From the NCBI RefSeq assembly GCF_014651955.1, contig NZ_BMXW01000001.1, forward strand, positions 19,956-83,955: a DNA stretch of 64,000 bases. The letters run 5' to 3'. The notes under the pieces were generated by a model, which ran no database searches, was not told where the DNA came from, and saw only the letters and a list, made by a program, of their open reading frames with translations. The position numbers and the translations under genes were made by a program. This DNA is from Shewanella fodinae. GTDB lineage: Bacteria; Pseudomonadota; Gammaproteobacteria; Enterobacterales; Shewanellaceae. Shown in pieces: positions 30,314 through 39,927 of this stretch (position 1 is its first letter; each line of letters opens with the position of its first letter).

Positions 30314-30370
30314 AACCCTCTGTGACCAAACGGAACCCCCAACCTAGCGGGGAATTTCATTGCCACAATG

Positions 30371-30400
30371 AATAACACCCGCTTTTACGCGGGTGTTATT
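30371..30400. terminator. bidirectional terminator between rnt and the DUF4826-like gene
   Basis: Twelve-base-pair perfect stem AATAACACCCGC / GCGGGTGTTATT with loop TTTTAC, T-rich on both strands. It separates convergent genes. Confidence 0.8.
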
Positions 30401-30420
30401 GTTGATAACAGCGGCTAACA

Positions 30421-30858
30421 TCAACCCTGCTGTTGCCAAAAGTTATCATCACTGTGTAGCTGATACAGACTTTCTGCACGGGAGATCAACAACCTAGCAA
30501 ACTTCTCCTGGGTAGCATCCAATGACCGGCTCTGCAGAAGGCTCTCGGCTTTCATCTGCCAGGTCAGCGAAAAATGTCGCATTGCATCCCGGGCATCTTT
30601 AGCGGCGCTGACCTCGACAAAGTCGGCAGGGAGTTCGCCCCCAATCACCCAATAAGTTTTTTTGCTCGGCATGCTAGATTCTAGTTTCCACAAGGCTACC
30701 AGCGGTGCCAGATAACGGCATTCTTCGGCGAACACCTTTGCCGGAACAATGCCCTTTTCAGCCAGAAAACGATTGGCCTTCTGAAATTGTTCTCGTACCC
30801 ATTGGGTGCGCTGTGCTTCCTGAGTTGCGGCATCCACGGTGCCGGACTGCTCACTCAT
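30421..30858 (-). CDS. small soluble protein, probably DUF4826 family
   Basis: 145 residues, acidic and helical, with no signal peptide or membrane segment. Features include WVREQFQKANRFLAEKGI, an ECRYLAPLVALWKLES block and WVIGGELPADFV, which recall the DUF4826 family of Shewanella and relatives. I hold that assignment only moderately. No function is known. It begins at the ATG at 30858 with AGGATG overlap upstream. Convergent with rnt and divergent from the leucine dehydrogenase gene, so likely monocistronic. Confidence 0.7.
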   Translation of the reverse strand: MSEQSGTVDAATQEAQRTQWVREQFQKANRFLAEKGIVPAKVFAEECRYLAPLVALWKLESSMPSKKTYWVIGGELPADFVEVSAAKDARDAMRHFSLTWQMKAESLLQSRSLDATQEKFARLLISRAESLYQLHSDDNFWQQQG

Positions 30859-30906
30859 ACTTCATCCTTACTTCGGTATTGTTAGCCAATGTCAGACTGA
30901 TGACAG

Positions 30907-30960
30907 TTGCCACCATCCACTGGCAATTATCTTCGCCAATCTGGAAAGCTATATTTCCAG
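30907..30960. promoter_or_regulatory. paired inverted repeats upstream of leucine dehydrogenase
   Basis: Two 20-bp inverted repeats 34 bp apart centre to centre: TTGCCA-N8-TGGCAA (30907-30926) and CTGGAAA-N6-TTTCCAG (30941-30960). They lie in the divergent intergenic region 130-190 bp before the GTG start. They may be operators; no known box is recognised. Confidence 0.35.
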
Positions 30961-31092
30961 TGCCTTATTTATCGATCTACTTGTCCGCTTTGTTGGCGTC
31001 AGTTGCTGATGCTATCGTTCTGATCACAATATCTCAAGAAAAAGCCCGGATAACCGGCGACCTTAATCACAAAATCACTTCGGAGACTCACT

Positions 31093-32130
31093 GTGGCAGT
31101 ATTCAATCATCCCTCTTATGACGCACATGAACAGGTTGTTTTTTGTCGAGATGAAGAAAGTGGGCTAAAAGCCATTATCGCCGTTCACAATACTCATTTA
31201 GGCCCCGCATTTGGTGGTTGTCGTATGTGGAATTACCACTCTGATGATGAAGCACTAACCGATGTTTTGCGTTTATCAAAGGGCATGACCTATAAAAATG
31301 CCCTTGCAGGGCTGGCAATGGGCGGCGGCAAAGCTGTCATTATTGCCGATCCAGCGCATATGCCAGATCGCGCTGCACTCTTTCGAGCATTTGGCCGATT
31401 TGTTAATAAGCTAGGCGGGAGTTACTACTCCGCAGAGGATGTAGGAACATCACCTGCAGATATCAAGATTGCCAGTGAAGAAACCCCCTTTGTGGCTGGA
31501 TTAGAAGGGAAAAGTGGTGACCCGTCACCCTTTACCGCACTCGGGACTTATCTGGGCATCAAAGCCGCAGTCAAACACAAACTTGGCCGCGATTCTCTGC
31601 AAGGGTTGAAAGTCGCGGTACAGGGTATTGGTCACGTGGGTTATCATTTGTGCCGCCATTTGCATGAGGATGGTGCAGAGTTAATCCTCACCGATATTCA
31701 CCCACAATCACTGGCACAGGTCGCAAGCGAGTTTAACGCCATTACAGTAGCACCGCAGGCGATCTATAGTCAGGATGTGGATGTCTACGCCCCATGTGCG
31801 TTAGGGGCCACACTTAACGACACCACATTGCCGCTGTTGAAAGCGGCTATTGTTGCGGGCTGCGCGAATAATCAATTGGCAGAAGCTCGCCATGGAGAAC
31901 AGCTGAAACAGATGGGTGTACTATACGCGCCAGATTATGTGATCAATGCGGGCGGTATCATCAACGTATCATTCGAGACTGATTACGACATGGCGAAAGC
32001 GACCGCTAAAGTCGAACAGATCTATCAGACGCTGTTGACAATTTTCCGCGAGGCAGACGCACAGAATCGCCCTACGGCTGAAATAGCTGACGAAATGGCG
32101 CGAAAAATTATTAATGGTCAAAAGCGTTAA
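31093..32130 (+). CDS. ldh: leucine (branched-chain amino acid) dehydrogenase
   Basis: NAD-dependent oxidative deaminase of the Glu/Leu/Phe/Val dehydrogenase family, giving 2-oxo acids and ammonia. 345 residues, close to leucine dehydrogenases. The N-terminal catalytic domain has GGCRMW, the substrate and catalytic lysines K68 (GMTYKNAL) and K80 (MGGGKAV). The Rossmann domain has VQGIGHVGYHLC. The start is GTG at 31093, supported by GGAG 8 nt upstream. Exact substrate preference among Leu, Ile and Val cannot be told from sequence alone. Confidence 0.88.
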   Translation: MAVFNHPSYDAHEQVVFCRDEESGLKAIIAVHNTHLGPAFGGCRMWNYHSDDEALTDVLRLSKGMTYKNALAGLAMGGGKAVIIADPAHMPDRAALFRAFGRFVNKLGGSYYSAEDVGTSPADIKIASEETPFVAGLEGKSGDPSPFTALGTYLGIKAAVKHKLGRDSLQGLKVAVQGIGHVGYHLCRHLHEDGAELILTDIHPQSLAQVASEFNAITVAPQAIYSQDVDVYAPCALGATLNDTTLPLLKAAIVAGCANNQLAEARHGEQLKQMGVLYAPDYVINAGGIINVSFETDYDMAKATAKVEQIYQTLLTIFREADAQNRPTAEIADEMARKIINGQKR

Positions 32131-32309
32131 GCAATCACTTTTGATGACCCAGGTAACTAACCTCTGAATCTCATCGCTGGTTAGACCAGAAAAATTTCCT
32201 ATCAACGCCAATCAGATAGTCAGATGCAACAGAAAGTTCATCTGACCCTGATGGCGATCGATGTTGGCTTCTGCTTCACTTAAACTTATCGTCCCCTGAC
32301 GGAGCGCAG

Positions 32310-32645
32310 ATGATGGTACGTTTCAGCTATGATGTGAATCAACATTTGGTGGAACTGCAAGCCAGTGACTGGACCGGCATGGAGCAGTTATACGTCAACG
32401 GTCAGGTGGTTTCCCGCAAGTTTAGTTTTTCGCCGCAAAGTGAGCACCGCTTCCACCTCAGCAACGGCGAATATTGTCGTTGCCAGTTGATTTCTGATGC
32501 TACATCTGGACTGACGTTATGCCGCATTTATCGACAGGACAAACTGATCGCCAGTCTAAAGCATGTTGAAGCCAATAAATTTTACTATGGCTACCAGCTA
32601 CTGCTGTTGGCAGGCTTATCTTGTTTATTGCTAGCGTATATTTGA
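32310..32645 (+). CDS. small C-terminally anchored membrane protein, unknown
   Basis: 111 residues. The first 85 look like a compact beta-rich domain (FSYDVNQHLVELQASDW, GQVVSRKFSF, GEYCRCQLI) and the last 20 form one membrane helix (YQLLLLAGLSCLLLAYI), so a tail-anchored protein with the domain in the cytosol is likely. GGAG at 32301 supports a start at either of two adjacent ATGs. I do not recognise the family. Neighbours give no clue beyond the leucine dehydrogenase upstream. Confidence 0.7.
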   Translation: MMVRFSYDVNQHLVELQASDWTGMEQLYVNGQVVSRKFSFSPQSEHRFHLSNGEYCRCQLISDATSGLTLCRIYRQDKLIASLKHVEANKFYYGYQLLLLAGLSCLLLAYI

Positions 32646-32686
32646 TTTTTACGAGGTTATACATGCACCGGGGTAATGAACACCGT

Positions 32687-33103
32687 TCATTCCCGGTGGT
32701 TGATTTTATTGAGCAGCGCCATCAACACGTCACGCTCTTGTTCATCCAGTTTACCGAGAAACCCTTCATTGACTCGCTCTGCTTCTCGCACCAAATCCTG
32801 TTCCATGGCTTTGGCCTGATCAGTCAGATAGATCAAAAAAGTACGCCGATTATCTTCTTCCTGATGCCGCACTATTAGCCCCAAACTCTGCAGTTGATCG
32901 AGCAGACGGGTCATAGTGTAATTGGCAACATCGCAGCGGCGCGACAGTTCTGTCTGGCTAACGCCCTCTTCCTGCCACAGCGCAAACAACACAGGCCAGA
33001 GCTTAATGTCTATCTGGTAATGTTTCAGGCGGCTATCCAGTTCGTTCTGCAAATCCAGGTTCAGGTGAGATACCAGATAGGCCAGGCTTTCATTGCGGTT
33101 CAA
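32687..33103 (-). CDS. MarR family transcriptional regulator
   Basis: 138-residue winged-helix regulator. The helix-turn-helix is at about 44-75 (SQTELSRRCDVANYTMTRLLDQLQ) and the wing at RHQEEDNRRTFLIYLT. I start at the TTG at 33103 because a perfect AGGAGG (33110-33115) sits exactly 6 nt upstream; longer in-frame starts would place that site inside the coding region. Convergent with the small membrane protein gene and upstream of ydiJ on the same strand separation. Ligand and targets unknown. Confidence 0.85.
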   Translation of the reverse strand: MNRNESLAYLVSHLNLDLQNELDSRLKHYQIDIKLWPVLFALWQEEGVSQTELSRRCDVANYTMTRLLDQLQSLGLIVRHQEEDNRRTFLIYLTDQAKAMEQDLVREAERVNEGFLGKLDEQERDVLMALLNKINHRE

Positions 33104-33309
33104 ACAACACCTCCTGTACTTCGGGGCCGGATTGTTTATTAATACTACCATCCGCACCATATTTCACTAGGGGTGTAGATTAATTCCTGTCAATGAAAGC
33201 ACAAGCTGCTTGATTTTTAAAACAAAGAAATATCCAGCCATGACCTAGCAGTGATAGCCGAAGCAATAGCGTGTCTCCGTGTTTCATCGGCTTCAACTAC
33301 ATGAGTAAC

Positions 33310-36300
33310 TTAAACTTTCGAGTGGATCACCAATTCCAGCAACGCCTCCACCGGATGTTTTGCACGGAACCCCGATAAGCGCTTTACCTGACTGCGACAG
33401 GAGTAACCAGAAATCAGGATCTGTTCCTGAGGAATACGATTAATCGCGTCCTCCCATGACATTTCATAGAGTGCCTTGGAACGTTCAAGGTTTTCGATTT
33501 CATGTCCATAGGTGCCCGCCATGCCACAGCATCCTAAATTAATGCTGTCCAGCTTAGCACCGAATTTGGCAAAAATAGTTTGCCAGTCTTTTGGCGTGCC
33601 GGGTCTAGCACTAGACTCAGTACAGTGGCTGAACCAGGTATAACTTTTGCCTCTATCAGGCAGCGCTGGCAGCTGCGGTAGCTGTTGCAACAACCACTCA
33701 TTGGATAACAACACCTGAAAATCTCCTCGCTGCTGACCCAATGCCACTTTATATTCGTCACGATAAACCAATACCAACGCCGGATCGACGCCTACCATTG
33801 GAATACCCAATGATGCTAATTGGTTTAAAAAGTCGGCTGCAGTCTGGGCTGTTTTGGCAAACTTATCAAGGAAGCCTTTGATATGGGCCGGCTTGCCATT
33901 CGGTTTGAACGGCAGCAAGACTGGCGTGAACCCCAACAGCTCGACTAAACGAATAAAGTGATAAACCAGCTCGGCATCGTAAAATGAAGTAAAGGGATCC
34001 TGCACTACTAGCAGATATTTCTGCCGTTCATCACGGGCAATGGCTGATAAGGCGTTGAGGTCATAACCACGGCATGAATGAGCATCCAGCAGCTCTTTAA
34101 GCGTAGGGACCGACAAAGCAGGCGCGTCAACATAGCCCAACGCCTTCTTGATGACCCATTTGCTCAGCGGGTTCTGTGCCGCAAAATTCGCCAGTTTCGG
34201 CGCCTTGGCCATTAGCTGCACCGAATCTTCAATACTGCCGACTAGATAGTCTTTAGCAGGACGCATATAACGCTGATAATAAATGCTAAAAAACTGCGCA
34301 CGGAACTTAGGCACGTCGACTTTCACCGGACATTGACCTGAGCAGGCTTTACATGCCAAGCAGCCCTTCATCGATGCCATCACCTCATGGGAATAATCAT
34401 ATTCACGGTCTTTGGTGAGAGTGTTTTGCAGTCGCTGTAATAGGCTCTGTGGTTTGGCTTTTACCAAGGCCGGAATATCGACACCTTCTGCTTCCAGTAA
34501 TCTCAGCCACTCACGCATCAGACTGGAGCGGCCTTTAGGTGAATGAATTCGATCTCCGGTCACTTTAAATGACGGGCACATGGGCGAGAAACGACTGTAA
34601 TTAAAACACAGACCATTACCGTTACAATCCATCACATCGGGAAAGGCATCGCGGACATTGACGGGGATCTGCCGATCAAAACTGCCGCGTTTGGTGCTGT
34701 CAACGTTATACAGCATTGGACCGCTGTCTTTGGGGGCCACTAATTTGCCAGGATTTAGGCGATTATGTGGGTCAAACAGCCCTTTTATCTGTTGCAACTC
34801 GGCGTACAGCTCTTCGCCAAAGACCGCCGGACCATATTCACCGCGTACGCCTTTACCATGCTCGCCCCACATCAACCCGCCATATTTGCGGGTCAGCGCG
34901 GCGACTTCGTCAGATACCTGCCTTAACAGCCGTTCGTCATGAGGATCGCACATATCTAACGCTGGTCGCACGTGCAGTACCCCGGCATCCACGTGACCAA
35001 ACATGCCGTACTGCAGTTGATGGCTATCGAGCAAGGCGCGAAAGTCCATAATATAATCCGCCAGTTTTTCTGGCGGCACTGCGGTGTCTTCGGCAAAGGC
35101 AATAGGCTTACGGCGGCCTTTAGTGGCGCCTAACAAACCCACCGCTTTCTTGCGCATGGCGTAAATCTTATTGATTGACGGCAAATCGGTAGTCAGTTGG
35201 AAACCCACCACACCTTTTTCAGATGCGGCTATCTGCTGTTCGAGCACGTTAACCAAGGCGCTGGCCCGTTGCTGCACTTCCGCCTCATCGCCCGCAAATT
35301 CCACCATATTGAGGCCATCGATCACCTTGCCCGGCACGTCTTGGATCAGCGCAGAAACCGAGTGCCAGATGATATCCTCACGGGCCAGATTCAACACCTT
35401 GGAATCGACAGTTTCTACAACGGTCGCGTTAGCCTTCACCAAATCAGGAGCATGCCGCAATGCAGACTGAAAACTGTCATATTTCACGTTGACCAACAGG
35501 CGGCTAGCGGGCAAAGGGGTAACATCCAGCTTGGCCTCAGTGACCACCGCCAATGTTCCTTCAGCACCGGTAAGAATGCGCGAAAGATTGAACTCTGTTA
35601 GGTCATCATTCCACACGTGTTTTAGATCGTACCCTGTCAGGAAACGATTTAATTTAGGAAATTGCGCTTCAATCAACGCGCGTTTGTCGCGGCAACGACG
35701 CGCAACTTCCGCAATAATCTTCTGTCCCAACGGCAAACTGTCGTCATAACTTGGCAGCTCGGCGGCAGCAATCACATCGGTTTCCAGCAGGCTACCGTCT
35801 ATCAGTACACTTTTCAGCGCCAGCACATGATCGGAGGTTTTACCATATATCAAAGAACCTGCGCCGGAAGCATCGGTGCTGATCATCCCGCCCAAGGTTG
35901 CGCGGTTTGATGTAGAAAGATCAGGGCTGAAAAACAGGCCGTGGGGCCGCAGTGCGTCATTTAACGCATCTTTAATGACGCCAGCCTCAACCCGTACCCA
36001 GCCTTCAGCGGCGTTAATCTCTAGGATACGGTTCATATAGCGTGACAAATCCATCACAATGCCGTGCGTCAAGGCCTGGCCGTTGGTGCCGGTGCCACCA
36101 CCGCGAGCACTGAATACCACCGCTTGAAACTCTGGCCGCGCAGCGACTTTCAGCGCCAACTGCACATCCACGCTATGCCGAGGGTAAATCACTGCCTGCG
36201 GTAAAAATTGATAGACGGAATTATCAGTCGCCTGTGCTAGACGGGCACTGTAACGTTTATCGATATCACCGGAGAAACCGGCTTGTTCCAGTGCGGCCAG

Positions 36301-36366
36301 ATAATCCAGATAAACCGGTTCCAGTGCTTGCTGGTGGGATAGCAGAGGCAACATTGCTTCACTCAC
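33310..36366 (-). CDS. ydiJ: YdiJ-type FAD/Fe-S D-2-hydroxyacid (D-2-hydroxyglutarate) dehydrogenase
   Basis: 1018 residues, the length of E. coli YdiJ. An FAD-binding PCMH domain (about 45-280, with GGGTGTNGQAL and GGMISTDASGAGSL) and FAD-oxidase C-terminal domain (to about 560) are fused to a ferredoxin-like segment (CLACKACSGQCPVK near 670) and a CCG-type domain with GCCGMAGTYG. A further cysteine motif CNGNGLC lies between. The family oxidises D-2-hydroxyacids such as D-2-hydroxyglutarate, passing electrons through Fe-S clusters. It sits near ppsA, as in E. coli. Confidence 0.88.
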   Translation of the reverse strand: MSEAMLPLLSHQQALEPVYLDYLAALEQAGFSGDIDKRYSARLAQATDNSVYQFLPQAVIYPRHSVDVQLALKVAARPEFQAVVFSARGGGTGTNGQALTHGIVMDLSRYMNRILEINAAEGWVRVEAGVIKDALNDALRPHGLFFSPDLSTSNRATLGGMISTDASGAGSLIYGKTSDHVLALKSVLIDGSLLETDVIAAAELPSYDDSLPLGQKIIAEVARRCRDKRALIEAQFPKLNRFLTGYDLKHVWNDDLTEFNLSRILTGAEGTLAVVTEAKLDVTPLPASRLLVNVKYDSFQSALRHAPDLVKANATVVETVDSKVLNLAREDIIWHSVSALIQDVPGKVIDGLNMVEFAGDEAEVQQRASALVNVLEQQIAASEKGVVGFQLTTDLPSINKIYAMRKKAVGLLGATKGRRKPIAFAEDTAVPPEKLADYIMDFRALLDSHQLQYGMFGHVDAGVLHVRPALDMCDPHDERLLRQVSDEVAALTRKYGGLMWGEHGKGVRGEYGPAVFGEELYAELQQIKGLFDPHNRLNPGKLVAPKDSGPMLYNVDSTKRGSFDRQIPVNVRDAFPDVMDCNGNGLCFNYSRFSPMCPSFKVTGDRIHSPKGRSSLMREWLRLLEAEGVDIPALVKAKPQSLLQRLQNTLTKDREYDYSHEVMASMKGCLACKACSGQCPVKVDVPKFRAQFFSIYYQRYMRPAKDYLVGSIEDSVQLMAKAPKLANFAAQNPLSKWVIKKALGYVDAPALSVPTLKELLDAHSCRGYDLNALSAIARDERQKYLLVVQDPFTSFYDAELVYHFIRLVELLGFTPVLLPFKPNGKPAHIKGFLDKFAKTAQTAADFLNQLASLGIPMVGVDPALVLVYRDEYKVALGQQRGDFQVLLSNEWLLQQLPQLPALPDRGKSYTWFSHCTESSARPGTPKDWQTIFAKFGAKLDSINLGCCGMAGTYGHEIENLERSKALYEMSWEDAINRIPQEQILISGYSCRSQVKRLSGFRAKHPVEALLELVIHSKV

Positions 36367-36399
36367 TTCATTGTGTGTTTTTGGGTCATTATAAACAAA

Positions 36400-36425
36400 A
36401 AGAAGCCGCTAAAAAGCGGCTTCTT
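36400..36425 (-). terminator. ppsA terminator
   Basis: Eleven-base-pair stem AAGAAGCCGCT / AGCGGCTTCTT with AAAA loop, followed on the minus strand by TTTTGTTT. It separates ppsA from ydiJ downstream. Confidence 0.85.
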
Positions 36426-36452
36426 CCGAGGTGTTAGAGAATTGTGAAGCGC

Positions 36453-38822
36453 TTAACCCTGTGCTTCCGCCAGATACAACCAAGTATCAATGACGGTATC
36501 AGGGTTCAAGGATACAGAATCAATTCCCTGCTCTACCAACCAGGCGGCAAAATCAGCATGGTCTGAAGGGCCCTGACCACAGATACCAACATAAGCCCCT
36601 TTCTTTTTAGCCGCTTTGATGGCCATTGCCAATAGCGCTTTGACGGCTTCATTACGCTCATCAAACAGGTGGCTGATGATACCGGAATCGCGATCCAGCC
36701 CCAGCGTCAACTGAGTCAAGTCGTTAGACCCAATGGAGAAACCATCAAAAATCTCTAGGAATTGATCCGCCAGAATAGCGTTAGACGGCACTTCGCACAT
36801 CATAATGACGCGCAAGCCATCTTTGCCACGTTCCAAGCCCTGCTCTTTCAGCAATTCCACCACTTTACGGCCTTCTTCCAAGGTACGCACAAAGGGGATC
36901 ATCACTTCAACGTTCTTCAGCCCCATGTCGTTGCGCACGCGCTTGATTGCATCACATTCCAACGCGAAACAATCACGGAAGGATTCAGACACATAACGGC
37001 TGGCGCCACGGAAACCCAGCATTGGGTTTTCTTCGTCAGGTTCATAACGATCGCCACCGATCAGATTGGCGTATTCGTTAGACTTGAAGTCAGACATACG
37101 CACAATCACTTTCTTCGGATGGAACGCGGCAGCGATAGAAGCGATACCCTCGGTCAGACGCGCTACATAGTATTCAACCGGAGAAGCATAACCGGCAATC
37201 ATCTCTTCGATTTCGGCTTTCAACGCATCGTCCTGTTGGTCAAATTCCAGCAGCGCTTTCGGGTGAATACCAATCATGCGGTTGATGATGAATTCCAAAC
37301 GCGCCAGACCGACACCCGCGTTTGGCAGGCGGGCAAAGTCAAAGGCACGATCAGGATTACCCACGTTCATCATGATCTTCATCGGCAGTTCTGGCATGGC
37401 ATCCACGCGGCTGGAGATCATGTCGAACTCCAATTTACCTTTGTAGATATAGCCAGTATCACCTTCAGCACAGGAGACAGTGACTTCTTCACCGTTCTTG
37501 ATACGGTCAGTCACATCACCACAACCAACCACGGCAGGAACCCCCAGTTCACGGGCAATAATTGCCGCATGACAGGTACGTCCACCGCGATTGGTCACAA
37601 TAGCGCTGGCACGCTTCATGATAGGTTCCCAATCAGGGTCAGTCATGTCAGTCACTAGGACATCACCGGGTTGGATCTTGTCCATTTCATCCAGAGAATG
37701 CAGCACCTTGGCGACACCAGCACCCACTTTGTGACCGATAGCGCGACCTTCACAGATCACTTCACCGCGGGACTTCAGATGATAGCGTTCGATGGTCTGC
37801 ACGTCTTCGCGTGAGCGTACAGTTTCAGGACGAGCCTGTACAATATACAGTTTGCCATCATTGCCATCTTTAGCCCACTCGATATCCATCGGACGGCCGT
37901 AATGTTTTTCAATGATCAGCGCCTGTTTCGCTAGCGACATGACTTCTTCATCGGTGATGGAAAACTGACGACGTTTTTGTTGGACTACGTCTTCAATTTT
38001 CACCTGTTTGCCATGTGATTTATCGTCAGAATAAACCATCTGGATCAGCTTGCTGCCAATGTTGCGGCGCACGACAGCCTGATGACCCGCTACGAGGGTG
38101 GGTTTATGCACATAAAATTCATCAGGGTTCACAGCGCCCTGCACGACCATTTCGCCCAGTCCGTATGCGGATGTCACAAACACTACGTCATCGTTACCAG
38201 ATTCAGTATCGATGGTGAACATCACCCCGGAAGCGGCTTTATCTGAACGAACCATCCGCTGTACACCGGCAGACAGCGCCACACCTCGATGGTCATACCC
38301 TTGGTGGACACGGTAAGAAATAGCGCGATCGTTAAACAGAGAAGCAAAAACGTGTTTAATTGCCACCAAAACTGCATCAAAACCTTTGACGTTCAGGAAG
38401 GTTTCCTGCTGTCCGGCAAAGGAGGCATCTGGCATGTCTTCTGCTGTTGCTGAAGAGCGTACGGCAAAAGAGGCATCGGTCGTTTCTGCAGACAATTTCT
38501 CATAGGCGGTACGAATTGCCTGTTCCAGCTCTGGCTGGAATGGCGTTTCTACGACCCATTGTCTTATCTGTGCACCAACTTTTGCCAATGCATTGACATC
38601 ATCAACGTCCAATGTGTCCAGAATGTCATATATCTTTTGGTTGACTCCGCTTTGCTCGAGAAATTGATTAAAAGCATAGGAAGTGGTCGCAAAGCCGCCG
38701 GGTACCTGAACGCCGGCGTTGGCCAGGTTGCTGATCATTTCACCAAGGGAAGCGTTTTTACCGCCAACCTTGCTGACATCCTCCATGCCTAATTCCTGAT
38801 ACCAGAGTACATATTGCTGCAC
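36453..38822 (-). CDS. ppsA: phosphoenolpyruvate synthase
   Basis: Converts pyruvate, ATP and water to PEP, AMP and phosphate, the entry step of gluconeogenesis from pyruvate. 789 residues. An N-terminal ATP-binding domain (about 1-330) is followed by the phosphohistidine swivelling domain with H418 in [11 protein letters not shown] (E. coli H421), and a C-terminal PEP/pyruvate-binding TIM barrel with [10 protein letters not shown] near the end. Divergent from its regulator ppsR (123 bp between starts), as in E. coli. Confidence 0.97.
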   Translation of the reverse strand: MQQYVLWYQELGMEDVSKVGGKNASLGEMISNLANAGVQVPGGFATTSYAFNQFLEQSGVNQKIYDILDTLDVDDVNALAKVGAQIRQWVVETPFQPELEQAIRTAYEKLSAETTDASFAVRSSATAEDMPDASFAGQQETFLNVKGFDAVLVAIKHVFASLFNDRAISYRVHQGYDHRGVALSAGVQRMVRSDKAASGVMFTIDTESGNDDVVFVTSAYGLGEMVVQGAVNPDEFYVHKPTLVAGHQAVVRRNIGSKLIQMVYSDDKSHGKQVKIEDVVQQKRRQFSITDEEVMSLAKQALIIEKHYGRPMDIEWAKDGNDGKLYIVQARPETVRSREDVQTIERYHLKSRGEVICEGRAIGHKVGAGVAKVLHSLDEMDKIQPGDVLVTDMTDPDWEPIMKRASAIVTNRGGRTCHAAIIARELGVPAVVGCGDVTDRIKNGEEVTVSCAEGDTGYIYKGKLEFDMISSRVDAMPELPMKIMMNVGNPDRAFDFARLPNAGVGLARLEFIINRMIGIHPKALLEFDQQDDALKAEIEEMIAGYASPVEYYVARLTEGIASIAAAFHPKKVIVRMSDFKSNEYANLIGGDRYEPDEENPMLGFRGASRYVSESFRDCFALECDAIKRVRNDMGLKNVEVMIPFVRTLEEGRKVVELLKEQGLERGKDGLRVIMMCEVPSNAILADQFLEIFDGFSIGSNDLTQLTLGLDRDSGIISHLFDERNEAVKALLAMAIKAAKKKGAYVGICGQGPSDHADFAAWLVEQGIDSVSLNPDTVIDTWLYLAEAQG

Positions 38823-38945
38823 AGTTCTATCTCCGCAAGTTTATTTAAGTGGCCCTTCAAACTGGGGCGCAAGCATTTTACACTTCACAGAAAAGAGCGT
38901 AAATGTATAATTTTGTTTGTAATTTAATTACTACATGAGGTTGGT

Positions 38946-39758
38946 ATGGCACCAAAAGTGTTTTATATTTCCGATGGTACAGCGATCACTGCTGAGGTGT
39001 TTGGGCACGCGGTGCTTTCTCAATTTCCCCTTAAATTTGATTCAGTTACAATTCCATTCGTGGAAACCATCGCCAAAGCTGAGTCTGTAAAGAAGCTTAT
39101 AAATGATAGTTTTATTACAACAGGACAGCGGCCTTTGGTGTTTCATTCCATCGTTAAATCCGAGATCCGCGACATCATCTATTCCAGCGAAGGGCTGGAT
39201 TATGATTTCCTGAACACCTTTGTGGCCCCCCTCGAACAACAATTGGGGGTGCAAGCCATGCCCAGCATGCATCGCACTCACAGTATGCTCAATGCCAGCT
39301 ATGATGCCCGCATCGAAGCCATTAATTTCGCGATGGAAAACGACGATGGTCAGACGCTGAAGCACATGGATGAAGCCGATATCATTCTGGTGGGCGTTTC
39401 CCGCTGTGGCAAAACTCCCTCAAGTTTGTACCTGTCCATGCAGTTCGGAGTGAAGGCTGCTAATTATCCTTTCATTCAAGAGGATATGGATAACCTGAAG
39501 CTGCCGGAAGTATTGAAACGCAATAAACATAAATTGTTCGGACTGACAATTGATGCCGCACGCCTACATGAGATTCGTGAAAGCCGCCTGGAAAACAGTC
39601 GTTACGCCTCATTACGCCAATGCCGTATGGAAGTAAAAGAGGTAGAAATGTTGTTCAAGAAAGAAAAAATTCCATACATCGACACGACGCACCAATCGGT
39701 GGAGGAAATTGCCACCAAAATCCTAGATACCATTGGGCTAGAGCGTCATATGTTTTGA
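38946..39758 (+). CDS. ppsR: PEP synthetase regulatory kinase/phosphorylase
   Basis: Bifunctional DUF299-family enzyme that inactivates PpsA by ADP-dependent phosphorylation of a threonine and reactivates it by Pi-dependent phosphorolysis. 270 residues. The nucleotide-binding P-loop [14 protein letters not shown] lies at about 152-165. It begins [17 protein letters not shown] and ends with a conserved STxxSVEEIA-type segment. Divergent from ppsA. Confidence 0.95.
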   Translation: MAPKVFYISDGTAITAEVFGHAVLSQFPLKFDSVTIPFVETIAKAESVKKLINDSFITTGQRPLVFHSIVKSEIRDIIYSSEGLDYDFLNTFVAPLEQQLGVQAMPSMHRTHSMLNASYDARIEAINFAMENDDGQTLKHMDEADIILVGVSRCGKTPSSLYLSMQFGVKAANYPFIQEDMDNLKLPEVLKRNKHKLFGLTIDAARLHEIRESRLENSRYASLRQCRMEVKEVEMLFKKEKIPYIDTTHQSVEEIATKILDTIGLERHMF

Positions 39759-39766
39759 GGTGACTG

Positions 39767-39797
39767 GGCGCTTTAGTGTTAACTGCACTAAATCGCC
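39767..39797 (+). repeat. inverted repeat between ppsR and aroH
   Basis: GGCG-x-TTTAGTG / CACTAAA-x-CGCC arms around TTAACTG. It may be the weak terminator of ppsR, or an operator for aroH. It does not fit the TrpR box in symmetry. Confidence 0.35.
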
Positions 39798-39927
39798 TTA
39801 CCTTAACTGTTATTTAGTTACAACTATGGCTTTATCTGTCATTATCGCTTTGCTGGCTCGCCTGATTAGTTATAATCCCGAGCATGCCAGCTGATTAGCT
39901 ATGTCTTTTAGTCCTCCGGTAGTATGA

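Noticed and set aside
32687..33160. Longer MarR reading from an upstream start
   Set aside because: AGGAGG at 33110-33115 is ideally placed for the TTG at 33103, which also matches family length.
36762..37658. Plus-strand frame of 298 codons rich in His and Phe
   Set aside because: It is antisense to ppsA, whose coding sequence is complete and highly conserved.
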